Below, one piece after another: positions 26,190-36,629 of a DNA stretch of 64,000 bases. The stretch is taken from positions 124,001-188,000 of the forward strand of contig DDUR01000061.1 in NCBI GenBank assembly GCA_002344895.1, given 5' to 3'. Position numbers and translations under genes: made by a program. The DNA comes from Ignavibacteria bacterium UBA2333. GTDB lineage: Bacteria > Bacteroidota > Ignavibacteria > Kapaibacteriales > Kapaibacteriaceae. Below the pieces are notes generated by a model that searched no databases, was not told the DNA's origin, and saw only the letters and a program-made list of their open reading frames with translations. The stretch's first letter is position 1. Every line of letters starts with the position of its first letter.

Positions 26190-29100
26190 ATGAAGAGGAT
26201 CGCCCTCAACGTTGGCGCAATTTCGCGGCGACGCATACCTCGCATTTCGGCTGATGCACGCTCTGCGGTTGTTGCATTGGTTGGTGCCGAGAGTGTCGTC
26301 CTGAGCAGACGGCGCGCCCTAGGCGTGGCCGGTGCGCTTGGTATTCTTGCAGCTCCTGCGGCTCGTGCCGTAGAGAGTGCACTTTCAGATTCCTATCGAA
26401 TTGTACGCCGTGGACAGCGTATCGCCATCGTCGTTGCCGACGTTGAGCGGTGGGTTCTCGACCCGTCCATGTTCGACGGTAGTCCCGAGACGTTCTATTC
26501 GGAGTCCGACGATGGTATTCGCCTGGAACTCCGCCATGCACGATATCCCGGCACATCGATCTCGGCCGATATTGTTGCCGAGATTTCACGCGGCACAACA
26601 CCCGTCGTGCGATTTACGGGTCCGCTATTTGCTGCCCCTTCGTCCGCACCGTTACTTGCATGGCTGCTCGAACGTGAGAGATACGAAACAACGTGCGCCG
26701 TTCGTGCACTGAAGGGATTGCAGTTTGCGGCAGTACTACCCAACGCATCAACGATACGATTTCGGCCTACGTGGTCCTTTACCGTCGATGGTCGTGCTGA
26801 CGTTACGATTGACTCGTTACAGCTACCGTGTGACCGACTTGATGTCCAACTGTTAAAGGCACAACGGTCGCGTCCATCGTCTCTACTTTCCGGCTCTGCA
26901 TCGTCTGGTACGTTCCTTCGTGCTGTTCGCGGTACATCTGCGTGGAACATTCCCCTTCAGTTTTCTGTGAGCCCATCGGCAGAACTTGAGGTTGATGCCG
27001 ATGCGTTTGACACGTGTTCACTTGAAGTACGCAGTGATGGTCGATTTGCAGGTTTGCTGGAAGGGGGCCGAGAAGGGGCAAGTAGATTCCAACTCATTCA
27101 TCATGATGGCCATGTTGGATTCCGCGACGTTCGATATGCATGGACATCGGCAAATGGTGATCGTCATGAGGCCTTTGTTGCACGATATGCGTCAACACCA
27201 TCGTGGATTCGCGCACATGGTATTGCCTTTGAGATAAGTGATCGCGAAGGTTTACCTGCATGTGAACTTGTACGACGTAATGGAGTTGTAGAGCGGTTTG
27301 TTGTTGCTCCGGCACTGAACCGCTATCACATCTCGGTTGCAAACGCAGCAACGGAACCAACGGCGGTTCCCGCCGCATCACAACTTGCCTTCCTGTGTTC
27401 GGCTGTTGCACCATCTGCGCTACCAAAGCCACACTTCGCTATGACAGCCGTTCGGCTGGAACCGGCACAACAGTTTTCGCAGCAAACACAGATTGATGTC
27501 TTCAAAAAGGATACAAAACCGAATATTAAGGTTGGCAAACAATCTGGACGGTGGAGCAAAAAGCCAATTGTGTTTGCGACAAATCCGCGCGTTACTGTTA
27601 TCCGTCCTGAAGACCTGCTCGTCCTGACGTTTGAGTTCCAGAACATTACACTCAACAAGGCTGCGGGCACGTTTGCGGCGAGTGGAACAAACTCACGATT
27701 AATCGTCCACTTCCAGCCACAGCACATTGCTGAGCGAGCGTTCTTCTATGTTACGGACGACGACACGCCGAAGGATAAGGTAAATGCCTCTGAAGCACCG
27801 GCCAGTGCGCCGAAGAATCAGTCAGGGAACGAGCCTCGTCTTGACCCACCGATTGAGGCCATCATGGCTCATTCGTCGCGACTTGTCTTTTCCCTTCCGA
27901 ACGGACACTCCGGTAAGTTTTCTATTGAGGGATTACTCGACTGGTCAAAGCTGAAAATGGTTGTCTCGCCATCAGCCAAACCGCCTGATGCCGAGTTTGT
28001 ATTGAGTGTGCTGGCAAAGTCTGCCGTCTCAAAGTTTGGTGGCATTACTGCACCTAAGGATCCCAAGCCGGGTGGATCGTTCCTCGCCAAAAAGGGCAAA
28101 ACATCTCAGACAAAGACGTATGCTCTCAGTGGTGGAATAGCGTCGAAGGTAAAATCTTCCACGAAGGCAGTTGTTGAATCGAATGCCGACATTGCCACCA
28201 CGATCTCGCCTCAGTTACAGGCAGAGTTAGCAGCAGCTATACTTGAAAAACCGCCGATTCGTGAACCGAAAGATGACGAAACGGCAATCGAGTATCCGTA
28301 TCGGCTGTTTATGTCGCCGAACAAGTATGCGGCCTGGGCACACAGCACAAAGGCAAAAATTGACGACGAACGGCGCGCCGAACTTTGGCATACACGACTC
28401 GGCGTACTGCATGCCAGCGGCGAAGTCAACGAAAATGCTGCCTACTTCCGGACGATGCGGGCAATATGGACGCCCGACATGAAGATTGCCTACAACGTAA
28501 CGTCGGCAGCTCGTGAGCGTCCGTTCCGTACATCGATTAACAGACGTGACCGGCGCGAACTTGTTCAGCTCATGAGTGACTATTCACTCAAGGACACGGA
28601 AGTAAAGCCGGTTGATGTAAAACGGTTTATGATGACATCACTCGGCGCTTGGGCAGACATGACAGGTGTCTGGGATCCAAAGGACGGCGAGCTTGACGTA
28701 GAACAATGGATTCAGCGCGGTACTCAGGGACGTGATCACTTTGTGCGTATCTGTTACAAAGGTTATCTCTTCCCGTTTGGACATCGTGCGACACTTGTGA
28801 AGGAAACGGAGCGCAAGTTCCGACGGACACCTCGTGGTGACATGGCTGCCTACCTCATGCAGCGTATGTACATCATCCTGCGTCAACCCGTACGTGACTA
28901 TCCTGCAGCTGGACTTGCTGGTATGCAGTTCCAGGGTCGGGAGTTCCCCTTCCGTCGAATCACAATTACAACGAAGATCACGCCAAATCTTTACGATCCT
29001 GGGCTTACGGCCTTGGATGTAGCGAACATGGGGCCAAACTCATTCTGGCCTCAGTTTGACGCAAACGGTCCGGTTGACGTGAAGTGGTCGTGTATTGGCA

Positions 29101-31295
29101 CTGATTGGGATAATAACGAAGTACACTTCAGTGCACCTCTGGCCTTTATCGCCAACACGGCCGCTATTGGAGACAAGTGCCAATCGTGGATTAACAACAC
29201 GTATAAAAACGAAACAGCACGGCGTACGCTGGAAATGGGCGGTCAACAAATCGCTTATGCAGCATCCGTCAAACTTGGCGACACGTCACTCCCGACAGGC
29301 AAGTTCACACTCCACGGTTACTACGCTCCTGAAGCCGAACAGTACACACCGCGCTTTTTCCCTCGTATGGAGAAGTCGAAGGTTCGTATTGAGAAGGTTG
29401 CAGAGTTAACGGGCAACAGTGGTGAACGCGATGTTGAGTTCTTTACGAACTACCTCAAACATGCCTTCGAAAAGGGCCAGTCGTTCTCGAAGGGTGTTGT
29501 ACCTGCTGCAGATCAGGTAAAAAATCCATCGCAGATCTTCGTTCGTCTTGTTGACAAGCTTGGATTGGACTTTGGATCTCAAAGCGACAAGGCAGGCGGT
29601 CTTGCCGCACCAAGTCTTGACATCAGTGGCCTGTCCAGACTTATGGGACCGATCGCCGGTGATCTTAAGACGGACATTGAAAAAACTGCAGCGGCTATCG
29701 GAAACTTCGATCCGATGCAGTACTTCGAAAGTCTGTTAAGTGCAAAGATCCTGGGTGATATCACCTTAAAGGATGTACTCGACTTTGTGATGGACGTCCT
29801 GAACAACCTTGACAAGATGCCGTCACTCGACAAGAAGGACGACTTCGGTGTAAAGGATGCCATCAGTAAGGCCATGCCGAAAAACGAGCTCCTTCAGGCT
29901 CTCACGGACAAGATAGCGGAGACGGACCTCGTGAAGTCGGCGGCCGAAGAGCTCAACGCCGTTGCTGGTGAGCTCGACAAGGACGTAAAGGACGCACGCG
30001 ACGCCCTGCTCGCAGAAATTGCAGATCTCAAGTCGGAAATCAACGAAGCCAAGAACAAGATCCAGTCGGACGTTGAAGAAGTAAAGAAGGCCATTGAAGA
30101 CCGCGTTAACGAATGGAAAAAACGACTCGAGGACAAGGCAAACGAACTCAAGAGTGAGATTGAGAAGGCCATTAAGCCGCTTGTTGATGCTGGCAACGAA
30201 GCCTACAAGAAATACGAGCAAGCACAACAGGCGCTGAATGCGCTTAAAAAGGGCCTTAACCTTTCGTATGAATGGCAAACCGAGATCAAGTCGTCACCAG
30301 GCAACATTCTTGTTCCTCTATATCCAGGGGCAACAACAAAGGAAAAGAAAGCGATACTCTATCTCAAAGCGTCGTTCACGAAAAAACTCGACCTTGAGCC
30401 GCCTGAGATCTTGATCTATGGATCACTCTCGAACTTTGTTATCAACTTGATTGGTGATGGAGCTGCCCAGTTCCTCATCATCAAGTTTAATCGACTTGCT
30501 GTATCCGCCAAGATTGGCCAGAAGCCGGATGTTGACCCCGACATTGAGGCCGTAGAGTTTGCTGGGCCACTGGCCTTTGTCAACAAGCTCAAGGACCTCA
30601 TCCCAACCGGCGGTTCAGCTGGAGGTGTTGGATTCTCCTTTGACCTCAACGTCAACTCAGCCGGCATCACGGCCTCACTGACCATCGGCCTCCCGAACGT
30701 CACGGTAGGTGTGTTCTCGCTCATGAACATGTCCTTCCTCATGAGCTTGACGATTCCGTTTGATGGCCGGAGTTTTTCGTCATACTTCGCCTTCTGTACA
30801 CGCGAGAATCCATTCCGGCTCACCATCATGATGTTTGGTGGTGGTGGATTCTTTGGCATCGAGATTCAACCGTCGGGCGTGCGTATGCTCGAGGCGGCGT
30901 TTGAGTTTGGCGGCAACTTCGCCTTTGATTGTGGTGTTGCCTCTGGTGGCGCAAGTGTTATGGCTGGCGTCTACTACAAACTCGAGCGCAAAGAAATCGA
31001 TGGCAAGGAAGTTGAACAGTCGGAACTCACCGGATACTTCCGTCTGACCGGCAACCTCAGCATCCTCGGCATCATTCGCGTTAGCCTACTTTTTGAACTC
31101 AAGCTCACATGGCTCAGCACCGGTAAGGTCTTCGGTACTGCCACGATTGAAGTGGAAATCGAGATCCTCTTCATCAGCTTCTCCGTCGGTGTTACCGTTG
31201 AGCGTCAGCTGAAGGGTTCTGACGGAGATCCAACCTTCCACGACATGTTGCCTCAGGCATCAATGTGGGACACATACTGCAACGCCTTCGCATAA
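26190..31295 (+). CDS. giant protein of unknown function with Tat-like N-terminus (1701 residues)
   Basis: No family recognised with confidence. The N-terminus has a twin-arginine-like segment SRRRALG at residues 39-45, then a hydrophobic stretch ending AARA near residue 60, suggesting Tat export. Residues 60-700 are beta-rich with KKxT/P-rich linkers. Near 700-740 lie YPYRLFMSPN and ELWHTRLG. A highly charged helical or coiled-coil segment spans about 1245-1355. The last 345 residues are a Gly- and Phe-rich beta domain with FCTRENPF near 1534 and MMFGGGGFFG near 1548. The start follows the strong ribosome-binding site at 26176. It is followed 15 bases later by a second giant gene, presumably its partner. 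Confidence 0.8.
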   Translation: MKRIALNVGAISRRRIPRISADARSAVVALVGAESVVLSRRRALGVAGALGILAAPAARAVESALSDSYRIVRRGQRIAIVVADVERWVLDPSMFDGSPETFYSESDDGIRLELRHARYPGTSISADIVAEISRGTTPVVRFTGPLFAAPSSAPLLAWLLERERYETTCAVRALKGLQFAAVLPNASTIRFRPTWSFTVDGRADVTIDSLQLPCDRLDVQLLKAQRSRPSSLLSGSASSGTFLRAVRGTSAWNIPLQFSVSPSAELEVDADAFDTCSLEVRSDGRFAGLLEGGREGASRFQLIHHDGHVGFRDVRYAWTSANGDRHEAFVARYASTPSWIRAHGIAFEISDREGLPACELVRRNGVVERFVVAPALNRYHISVANAATEPTAVPAASQLAFLCSAVAPSALPKPHFAMTAVRLEPAQQFSQQTQIDVFKKDTKPNIKVGKQSGRWSKKPIVFATNPRVTVIRPEDLLVLTFEFQNITLNKAAGTFAASGTNSRLIVHFQPQHIAERAFFYVTDDDTPKDKVNASEAPASAPKNQSGNEPRLDPPIEAIMAHSSRLVFSLPNGHSGKFSIEGLLDWSKLKMVVSPSAKPPDAEFVLSVLAKSAVSKFGGITAPKDPKPGGSFLAKKGKTSQTKTYALSGGIASKVKSSTKAVVESNADIATTISPQLQAELAAAILEKPPIREPKDDETAIEYPYRLFMSPNKYAAWAHSTKAKIDDERRAELWHTRLGVLHASGEVNENAAYFRTMRAIWTPDMKIAYNVTSAARERPFRTSINRRDRRELVQLMSDYSLKDTEVKPVDVKRFMMTSLGAWADMTGVWDPKDGELDVEQWIQRGTQGRDHFVRICYKGYLFPFGHRATLVKETERKFRRTPRGDMAAYLMQRMYIILRQPVRDYPAAGLAGMQFQGREFPFRRITITTKITPNLYDPGLTALDVANMGPNSFWPQFDANGPVDVKWSCIGTDWDNNEVHFSAPLAFIANTAAIGDKCQSWINNTYKNETARRTLEMGGQQIAYAASVKLGDTSLPTGKFTLHGYYAPEAEQYTPRFFPRMEKSKVRIEKVAELTGNSGERDVEFFTNYLKHAFEKGQSFSKGVVPAADQVKNPSQIFVRLVDKLGLDFGSQSDKAGGLAAPSLDISGLSRLMGPIAGDLKTDIEKTAAAIGNFDPMQYFESLLSAKILGDITLKDVLDFVMDVLNNLDKMPSLDKKDDFGVKDAISKAMPKNELLQALTDKIAETDLVKSAAEELNAVAGELDKDVKDARDALLAEIADLKSEINEAKNKIQSDVEEVKKAIEDRVNEWKKRLEDKANELKSEIEKAIKPLVDAGNEAYKKYEQAQQALNALKKGLNLSYEWQTEIKSSPGNILVPLYPGATTKEKKAILYLKASFTKKLDLEPPEILIYGSLSNFVINLIGDGAAQFLIIKFNRLAVSAKIGQKPDVDPDIEAVEFAGPLAFVNKLKDLIPTGGSAGGVGFSFDLNVNSAGITASLTIGLPNVTVGVFSLMNMSFLMSLTIPFDGRSFSSYFAFCTRENPFRLTIMMFGGGGFFGIEIQPSGVRMLEAAFEFGGNFAFDCGVASGGASVMAGVYYKLERKEIDGKEVEQSELTGYFRLTGNLSILGIIRVSLLFELKLTWLSTGKVFGTATIEVEIEILFISFSVGVTVERQLKGSDGDPTFHDMLPQASMWDTYCNAFA

Positions 31296-31310
31296 GGTCG
31301 GGACAATACC

Positions 31311-34300
31311 ATGGCGACTCAGGAACTACAATGGATGGCGCTTCCCTACGATGTGGAGAAGCGGGACGGCGCAACGATGTTACGTGTGGCCGTAATGTGT
31401 CTTCCAAAACTCCAGGACACTACAACAGCCGATAATACCCTTGCAGAGTATCCGGACTTTACGGACTGGCCACTCACGCTGCAGGGTATACTTATTGGTC
31501 TGAACATCGGTGGAACAAACATCCCACCGACGGACCTCACACCTGTTGATGACGCACCGGACTCGGAGACATGGAAGGCCATCTTCCGCCCGACAACTCT
31601 CGTGCGCCCGTTTGAGTACAAGCCGTTTACAGATTTTCGGATTTTTTCCTATCCGGTTGGACTTGTACAAAAGACAACGGCAGACCTGCTGACGTCCCTT
31701 GCAAAGTCCTATGTGAATGTTGAACCGCTTGTACCTCCAATGGGCAACAATGTTGGAGGTATCAACAACGACAAACTTTCCTCCGTCGGCGCACAGGATC
31801 CTGCCCTTCAACAGCTTTCGCAGATTCTGTTACCCTACATCGAAACAGAGAAAGATGAGATTCAGCTCAGGTCGTTAAAGCAGCGCTGGGAAACCGAAGG
31901 CCGAAACGCAACACTCATGATGATGCGCCAGGAGACGGCTCCAAAACAACAGCGTGATGTGCGGAAGGGGCCCGTAGAGGTTCCGAGTAATCCTGAGACA
32001 ATGCTTGAACGACCTGTTTCTCTGGCAACACCCGTTGGCCAGTTACAAATGGTTGAGATCTATCACACACCAAGGAACTATGCTGTTGACGGTGTTGTGA
32101 ATGGTAAAAAATTACCGCGTGTACAGCGCGTAAAACCGTCACGTCCAAAGTTCGACTTCCATCAGGTTGTGAGCGTCATGCGTGATTATCCCGTGATGCT
32201 TCGCCGTCTTGGCCTTGTTCGTCACTTTGAGTTTAAGATGCCCGATGGCATGTCGGCAAACGGAAAAATCCGCGTCAATGTAACGTTCCCTTCACCAAAG
32301 GTTGGAACAAAGAACGTTGTACCGTGGACAGCATATCGACTTACAACGTCCGGTGATGCTGCCTACTGGCAGTTCCTGCCACGTCCTGATAGTGATTCGG
32401 AGATTGTTGGGCCGGTACTGTGCCTTAACGACACGACGAATTACGACGTTGTTCAGATTGATGTTGATACTTCAGCAATGAAGACACTCAACTTCACACG
32501 CGCTGTTGTTGGTCGACTTAAAAAGACAATGAATACGCGGGATCAGAAGGCCGATGCTTCTCCACCTGCCGTTCGCGGTACCGGACTACAACTTATTCGC
32601 GTTAATCGCGGGTTAAAGCTGGCAAAGTCCCTCATCCGAAATGCAAAAAATTATAACCGTCTTGTTGCGAATGAAGAGGTAACACTCTACGCAGATGATG
32701 TGCTGCGCGGTTATCGAATCGACGTCTTTGATGCGAAGGATAATGCGTGGCGCTCCCTCATGCGTCGGAATCTTACGTTAAAGTTTCCGGAGGCCGCAAC
32801 ACCAGCTCTTCGTAACACCGGCGTCACCGTCAACGACGAAGAGGGAGTGCTATCGTTTGCAGCCACACGACCTGTTTCTCCCGACCCCAATGCCATGCGC
32901 AGTCTGTATGCACATGAAACCATTGCTCAGTGGGAGAATTGGTCACTCGTTGCTCCGCGTATCGGCTCGTTTATTGGTGCCGAAGACGAGCTTCAACCAG
33001 ATCAACCAACACAGTCATCACCGAACGACTTTGAGTATCGTGTTGACTCTACAGCGTCGATTGTTGCAAAGTCGCTGCCACGTCTACGATATGGAAGGAA
33101 GTACAGACTACGTGCTCGTATCGTTGATGTAGCTGGTAATGGCCCTGCACTCGACGAACTCAATCCGCTCGACTTCACATGTGCAACGGAACTCATAACG
33201 TATCTGCGGTGGGATCCAATTGTATCGCCAACAATCGCTCTCAGGAATCACCCGATCGAAGGTGAATCTCTCGAGCGTATGGTGATTCGCACGTTTAATG
33301 AATCCGACGACGAAACCGTTTTGCCCCCTATCGAAGCCCCTTCCCTTCGTCATGTCTTCCCACCAATGGCAAGTGTGGAAACGTGTGAGCGTCATTCCTT
33401 GTTCGACGATGAGGTTTCTGGCTCGATGAAGTCGGACATGTACGACATCATCGTAAAAAAGACAGGCAAGACTGGACAACCCGCAGACGTACCCACACAG
33501 TGGTATGAGCGTTCTGCAAGTGGTGGACTTGTTCCACTTGGAGCCATCAACACAACTCCTCCCGTTGCAAAACAGCAGAATGCGATTCGATATCCCATTG
33601 CACAGGTAGACAAGGCCGTAAGCCCATACCTGCCTGATCCAATGTCGAGGGCCGTAACGTTCCAGAGTGTACCGGGCATGAATGCCAACGAGTTGCTGGA
33701 AATCTCGATGAGTGGTGTTTCAACTGCTGCCATCACATCGGCCACAGGTGTCGTAACAGTTGCGTTTGATGGACTTGCCAATTGGCCAGACGTTGAGAGT
33801 ATTCTTCTCAAGCTCGATGAAGGAACAGAGAAACCGTCATGGGATGCGGGAACAAAGACGCTGACCATCCGCCTGCCAAAGGGCGAACAGGCATGGATTC
33901 GATTCTCATCATCATTGGGAACTGATCAGACAGAGGCCGACACACGTTCGGCACTTCATGGTCACATGTCAACGCTCAACAAGGCAAACGTTACCGGTGG
34001 AGCACTCAAAGCTGCCGTACGCGGACTTTCCTGGCTCATCACACCTGGCCGCACACTACACCTCGTCCACGCAACACAAAAGCCTCTCAAGAAGCCAAAG
34101 GTGGTGAAAGGGGCTGTAAAGGGGCGATGGTTTGATTCAACCAATGCGCGCATTCATCTTACAGAGTTGTACTGTGATGCACGGTCAACACAGAAGGTAG
34201 ACATCTCGGCACATTGGGAAATGGACACCGACGATGTTTCGAAACCGGCACCGGAAAAGCTTCAGCAGAAAGCACACGTTGGTGATCGTCATGCCGAGAA

Positions 34301-35597
34301 TCGGACAGACGATACAATCGACTTTGACAAAACGCAGGAGTTTGGCGATACGAAGTATCGTCGGATTGAATACTTACCAACAGCAACTACTCGATTCCGC
34401 GAGTTTTTGCCTTTGATACGCAAAAACACCAACGACAAGATTACACGGCTCGGACAAGGGATCACACTCGATATCCTTTCATCAAAACGACCGGATGGTG
34501 TTGATCTGCTCTACGTCGTTCCGTCCTTCCGTTGGGTTGAAGAAAGCAAAACATTTGCCAATGGCCTCGTAAAAAGCACCCGTAAGGGTGGTGGCCTTCG
34601 TGTCTACATGAACAGGCCTTGGTACTCATCTGGTAACGGCGAACTTCTCGGCGTGATTCTCTACTCGTCAAAAAAATTCTCAACGGGACAGAATGCACCA
34701 CCAGCCGACAATGGAGTGGGTGGTGGTTCGGGTAACATCACGTTTCAAAAGGGCATAAAGGACTTCTCGAAATCGAAGGTTGCTACGAATATCGACCTGG
34801 CGTTAAACAACCGACTGGATATTCCTGAGCAGCTTCAGCCCTACGTTACGCAGTGGGGCCTGGATCCGATCTGGCTTTCTGCACCTACTCCGGCAGATGC
34901 TGCTCCTCGTATCCAGAACTTCCGTGTGCCCGACATTGTCCTTGACAGTGTAAGCATTGAAGAGGTGCCCGCTTCCCAACGATTTAGCGTCATAGGTTAC
35001 GAACCAAAGTTTGACGCAGAACGTAAACTTTGGTATTGTGACATTGAGGTTGATCCGGCTGAGAGTTATTGGCCGTTTCTTCGCCTTGCTCTTTGCAGGC
35101 TACAGCCGAAGTCGGTTGCTGACTCACAAACAGGGCGTGACGTCTACGTTTCGCGCATTGTCCAGTCTGAGTTCTGTCAGCTCGCTCCAGATCGTGAGGC
35201 TACGGCCCGTGTTGACGATGGTGACGCTACGGTCACCGTACAGGTGGTCGGCCATACGTATCGTATGAACACGGCAGGACATCAGGGCTCCGATATCGAA
35301 GTCACCATTGAGCGCCGTAAACCATCAGCAGGTGGTGAAGATCTTGGTTGGGAACCTGTCGTAACACAACGTATTGACCGACTCCACGGAGCAAACATGT
35401 GGGGTGGTACGATTCCGGTTCAGGGCGGAGTAAATTCTGCTCAACATCGTGTTGTCATCAAGGAATACGAACAGTTCTTTGTTGATCCAGAGAAGAATCG
35501 TGATTCAAACCTTGGTGACCCCGTTACTGGTGAAGGCGCTATGACGTTCTCACTCGACAAGCGTATTGTTTACGCTGACATCTTACCACTCTTCTAG
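31311..35597 (+). CDS. giant protein of unknown function, partner of the preceding gene (1428 residues)
   Basis: 1428 residues, no signal peptide (MATQELQWMALPYDVEKRDG) and no membrane segment. The protein looks like a string of beta-sandwich domains: strands such as YRLRARIVDVAGNGP near residue 600 resemble Ig/fibronectin-type modules, and the C-terminal 130 residues (VTVQVVGHTYRMN ... KRIVYADILPLF) form another. I recognise no catalytic motif. The gene follows the 1701-residue gene by 15 bases on the same strand and shares its base composition, so the two are most likely co-expressed and act together. A structural or adhesive role is only a guess. A membrane-anchored SRPBCC/GyrI-like gene follows 25 bases later. 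Confidence 0.8.
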   Translation: MATQELQWMALPYDVEKRDGATMLRVAVMCLPKLQDTTTADNTLAEYPDFTDWPLTLQGILIGLNIGGTNIPPTDLTPVDDAPDSETWKAIFRPTTLVRPFEYKPFTDFRIFSYPVGLVQKTTADLLTSLAKSYVNVEPLVPPMGNNVGGINNDKLSSVGAQDPALQQLSQILLPYIETEKDEIQLRSLKQRWETEGRNATLMMMRQETAPKQQRDVRKGPVEVPSNPETMLERPVSLATPVGQLQMVEIYHTPRNYAVDGVVNGKKLPRVQRVKPSRPKFDFHQVVSVMRDYPVMLRRLGLVRHFEFKMPDGMSANGKIRVNVTFPSPKVGTKNVVPWTAYRLTTSGDAAYWQFLPRPDSDSEIVGPVLCLNDTTNYDVVQIDVDTSAMKTLNFTRAVVGRLKKTMNTRDQKADASPPAVRGTGLQLIRVNRGLKLAKSLIRNAKNYNRLVANEEVTLYADDVLRGYRIDVFDAKDNAWRSLMRRNLTLKFPEAATPALRNTGVTVNDEEGVLSFAATRPVSPDPNAMRSLYAHETIAQWENWSLVAPRIGSFIGAEDELQPDQPTQSSPNDFEYRVDSTASIVAKSLPRLRYGRKYRLRARIVDVAGNGPALDELNPLDFTCATELITYLRWDPIVSPTIALRNHPIEGESLERMVIRTFNESDDETVLPPIEAPSLRHVFPPMASVETCERHSLFDDEVSGSMKSDMYDIIVKKTGKTGQPADVPTQWYERSASGGLVPLGAINTTPPVAKQQNAIRYPIAQVDKAVSPYLPDPMSRAVTFQSVPGMNANELLEISMSGVSTAAITSATGVVTVAFDGLANWPDVESILLKLDEGTEKPSWDAGTKTLTIRLPKGEQAWIRFSSSLGTDQTEADTRSALHGHMSTLNKANVTGGALKAAVRGLSWLITPGRTLHLVHATQKPLKKPKVVKGAVKGRWFDSTNARIHLTELYCDARSTQKVDISAHWEMDTDDVSKPAPEKLQQKAHVGDRHAENRTDDTIDFDKTQEFGDTKYRRIEYLPTATTRFREFLPLIRKNTNDKITRLGQGITLDILSSKRPDGVDLLYVVPSFRWVEESKTFANGLVKSTRKGGGLRVYMNRPWYSSGNGELLGVILYSSKKFSTGQNAPPADNGVGGGSGNITFQKGIKDFSKSKVATNIDLALNNRLDIPEQLQPYVTQWGLDPIWLSAPTPADAAPRIQNFRVPDIVLDSVSIEEVPASQRFSVIGYEPKFDAERKLWYCDIEVDPAESYWPFLRLALCRLQPKSVADSQTGRDVYVSRIVQSEFCQLAPDREATARVDDGDATVTVQVVGHTYRMNTAGHQGSDIEVTIERRKPSAGGEDLGWEPVVTQRIDRLHGANMWGGTIPVQGGVNSAQHRVVIKEYEQFFVDPEKNRDSNLGDPVTGEGAMTFSLDKRIVYADILPLF

Positions 35598-35622
35598 ATC
35601 TACAACAACTGCACACCCGATC

Positions 35623-36621
35623 ATGAAGATCTTATCACGCATTATCGTCGGTCTCGTCGTCGTGATCGCAGTCGCGGGAATCATTGGCATCTTCCTACCT
35701 CGCGACATCGTTGTTGTGCGCGAGCGAACCATACCGTATCCGATATCCGACGTACATCAAGCACTTCAGGACCCACGATTCTTTAACGTGTGGTCGCCCT
35801 GGATGGAAATGGATACGGCTATGAAGATCTCCTACTTCGGGACGATTGGAGAAGGTGCTGGATATACGTGGGAGAGCACGGAGGGTAGTCTTGGCACGGG
35901 GACATGGAAGATTGAAAAAGTAGAACCACTCAAAACCGTCAAGGTGAGCCTTACAAGTGAGTCCATGGGTGCAAGTATGGCCACCTTTACTGTCCGCCGC
36001 GAAGACAGGGGCACACATGTTTCGTGGAAACTTGAAAGCGACATGGGCTGGCTTCCCTGGTGGCGTTGGATGGGACTCCTTATGGATTCATGGGTTGGAG
36101 CTGATTTTGAGAAGGGACTCGCCAAACTTGAGGTATCAATGAAGGATCGCCCACAACCACGCACGGAGAACTTCCGTCTCATCAACCTTCCACCAACTCA
36201 CATCTTGTCGATTCGCCACACTGTTGACGTCCAGACACTTGGTGCCACATTTGCTCGCGACTACACAGACATCGCCGCCGCTATCCAGTCGCAAAACGGC
36301 ACCATGGCAGGAATTCCTGGAGCAATTTATCACACATGGTCGGCCACAACAACGGATGTTGAGCCCTACATCCCCGTGACGGCGGCCTTGCCATCAACGG
36401 GACGAGTTGTGGCGTCATTACGACCAGCCATGAAGGCAGTCGTTGTTGACTACTACGGTCCCTACGAAGGAAGTGAAAAGGCCCACGAATTGATGGACGG
36501 TTACCTACGTCAAAACGGCCATACCGTTGTAGGTGCTCCCTGGGAAGAGTACGTTACAGACCCGACTGTGGAAAAAGATCCTATGAAGGTTCTGACACGG
36601 ATCTACTATCCCGTGAAGTAA
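35623..36621 (+). CDS. membrane-anchored SRPBCC domain fused to a GyrI-like effector-binding domain
   Basis: 332 residues. One N-terminal transmembrane segment (about residues 4-24, IIVGLVVVIAVAGIIGIF). An SRPBCC/polyketide-cyclase-like ligand domain spans about 30-175 (PISDVHQALQDPRFFNVWSPW ... GTHVSWKLESDMGW). A GyrI-like/AraC-effector-binding domain spans about 185-332 (HILSIRHTVDVQTLGATFARDYTDI ... YYGPYEGSEKAHELMDGYL). Both are small-molecule-binding folds; the ligand is unknown. The ATG at 35623 is chosen because the membrane segment starts there. The frame remains open upstream into the previous gene. Confidence 0.85.
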   Translation: MKILSRIIVGLVVVIAVAGIIGIFLPRDIVVVRERTIPYPISDVHQALQDPRFFNVWSPWMEMDTAMKISYFGTIGEGAGYTWESTEGSLGTGTWKIEKVEPLKTVKVSLTSESMGASMATFTVRREDRGTHVSWKLESDMGWLPWWRWMGLLMDSWVGADFEKGLAKLEVSMKDRPQPRTENFRLINLPPTHILSIRHTVDVQTLGATFARDYTDIAAAIQSQNGTMAGIPGAIYHTWSATTTDVEPYIPVTAALPSTGRVVASLRPAMKAVVVDYYGPYEGSEKAHELMDGYLRQNGHTVVGAPWEEYVTDPTVEKDPMKVLTRIYYPVK

Positions 36622-36629
36622 ATTCGGAG

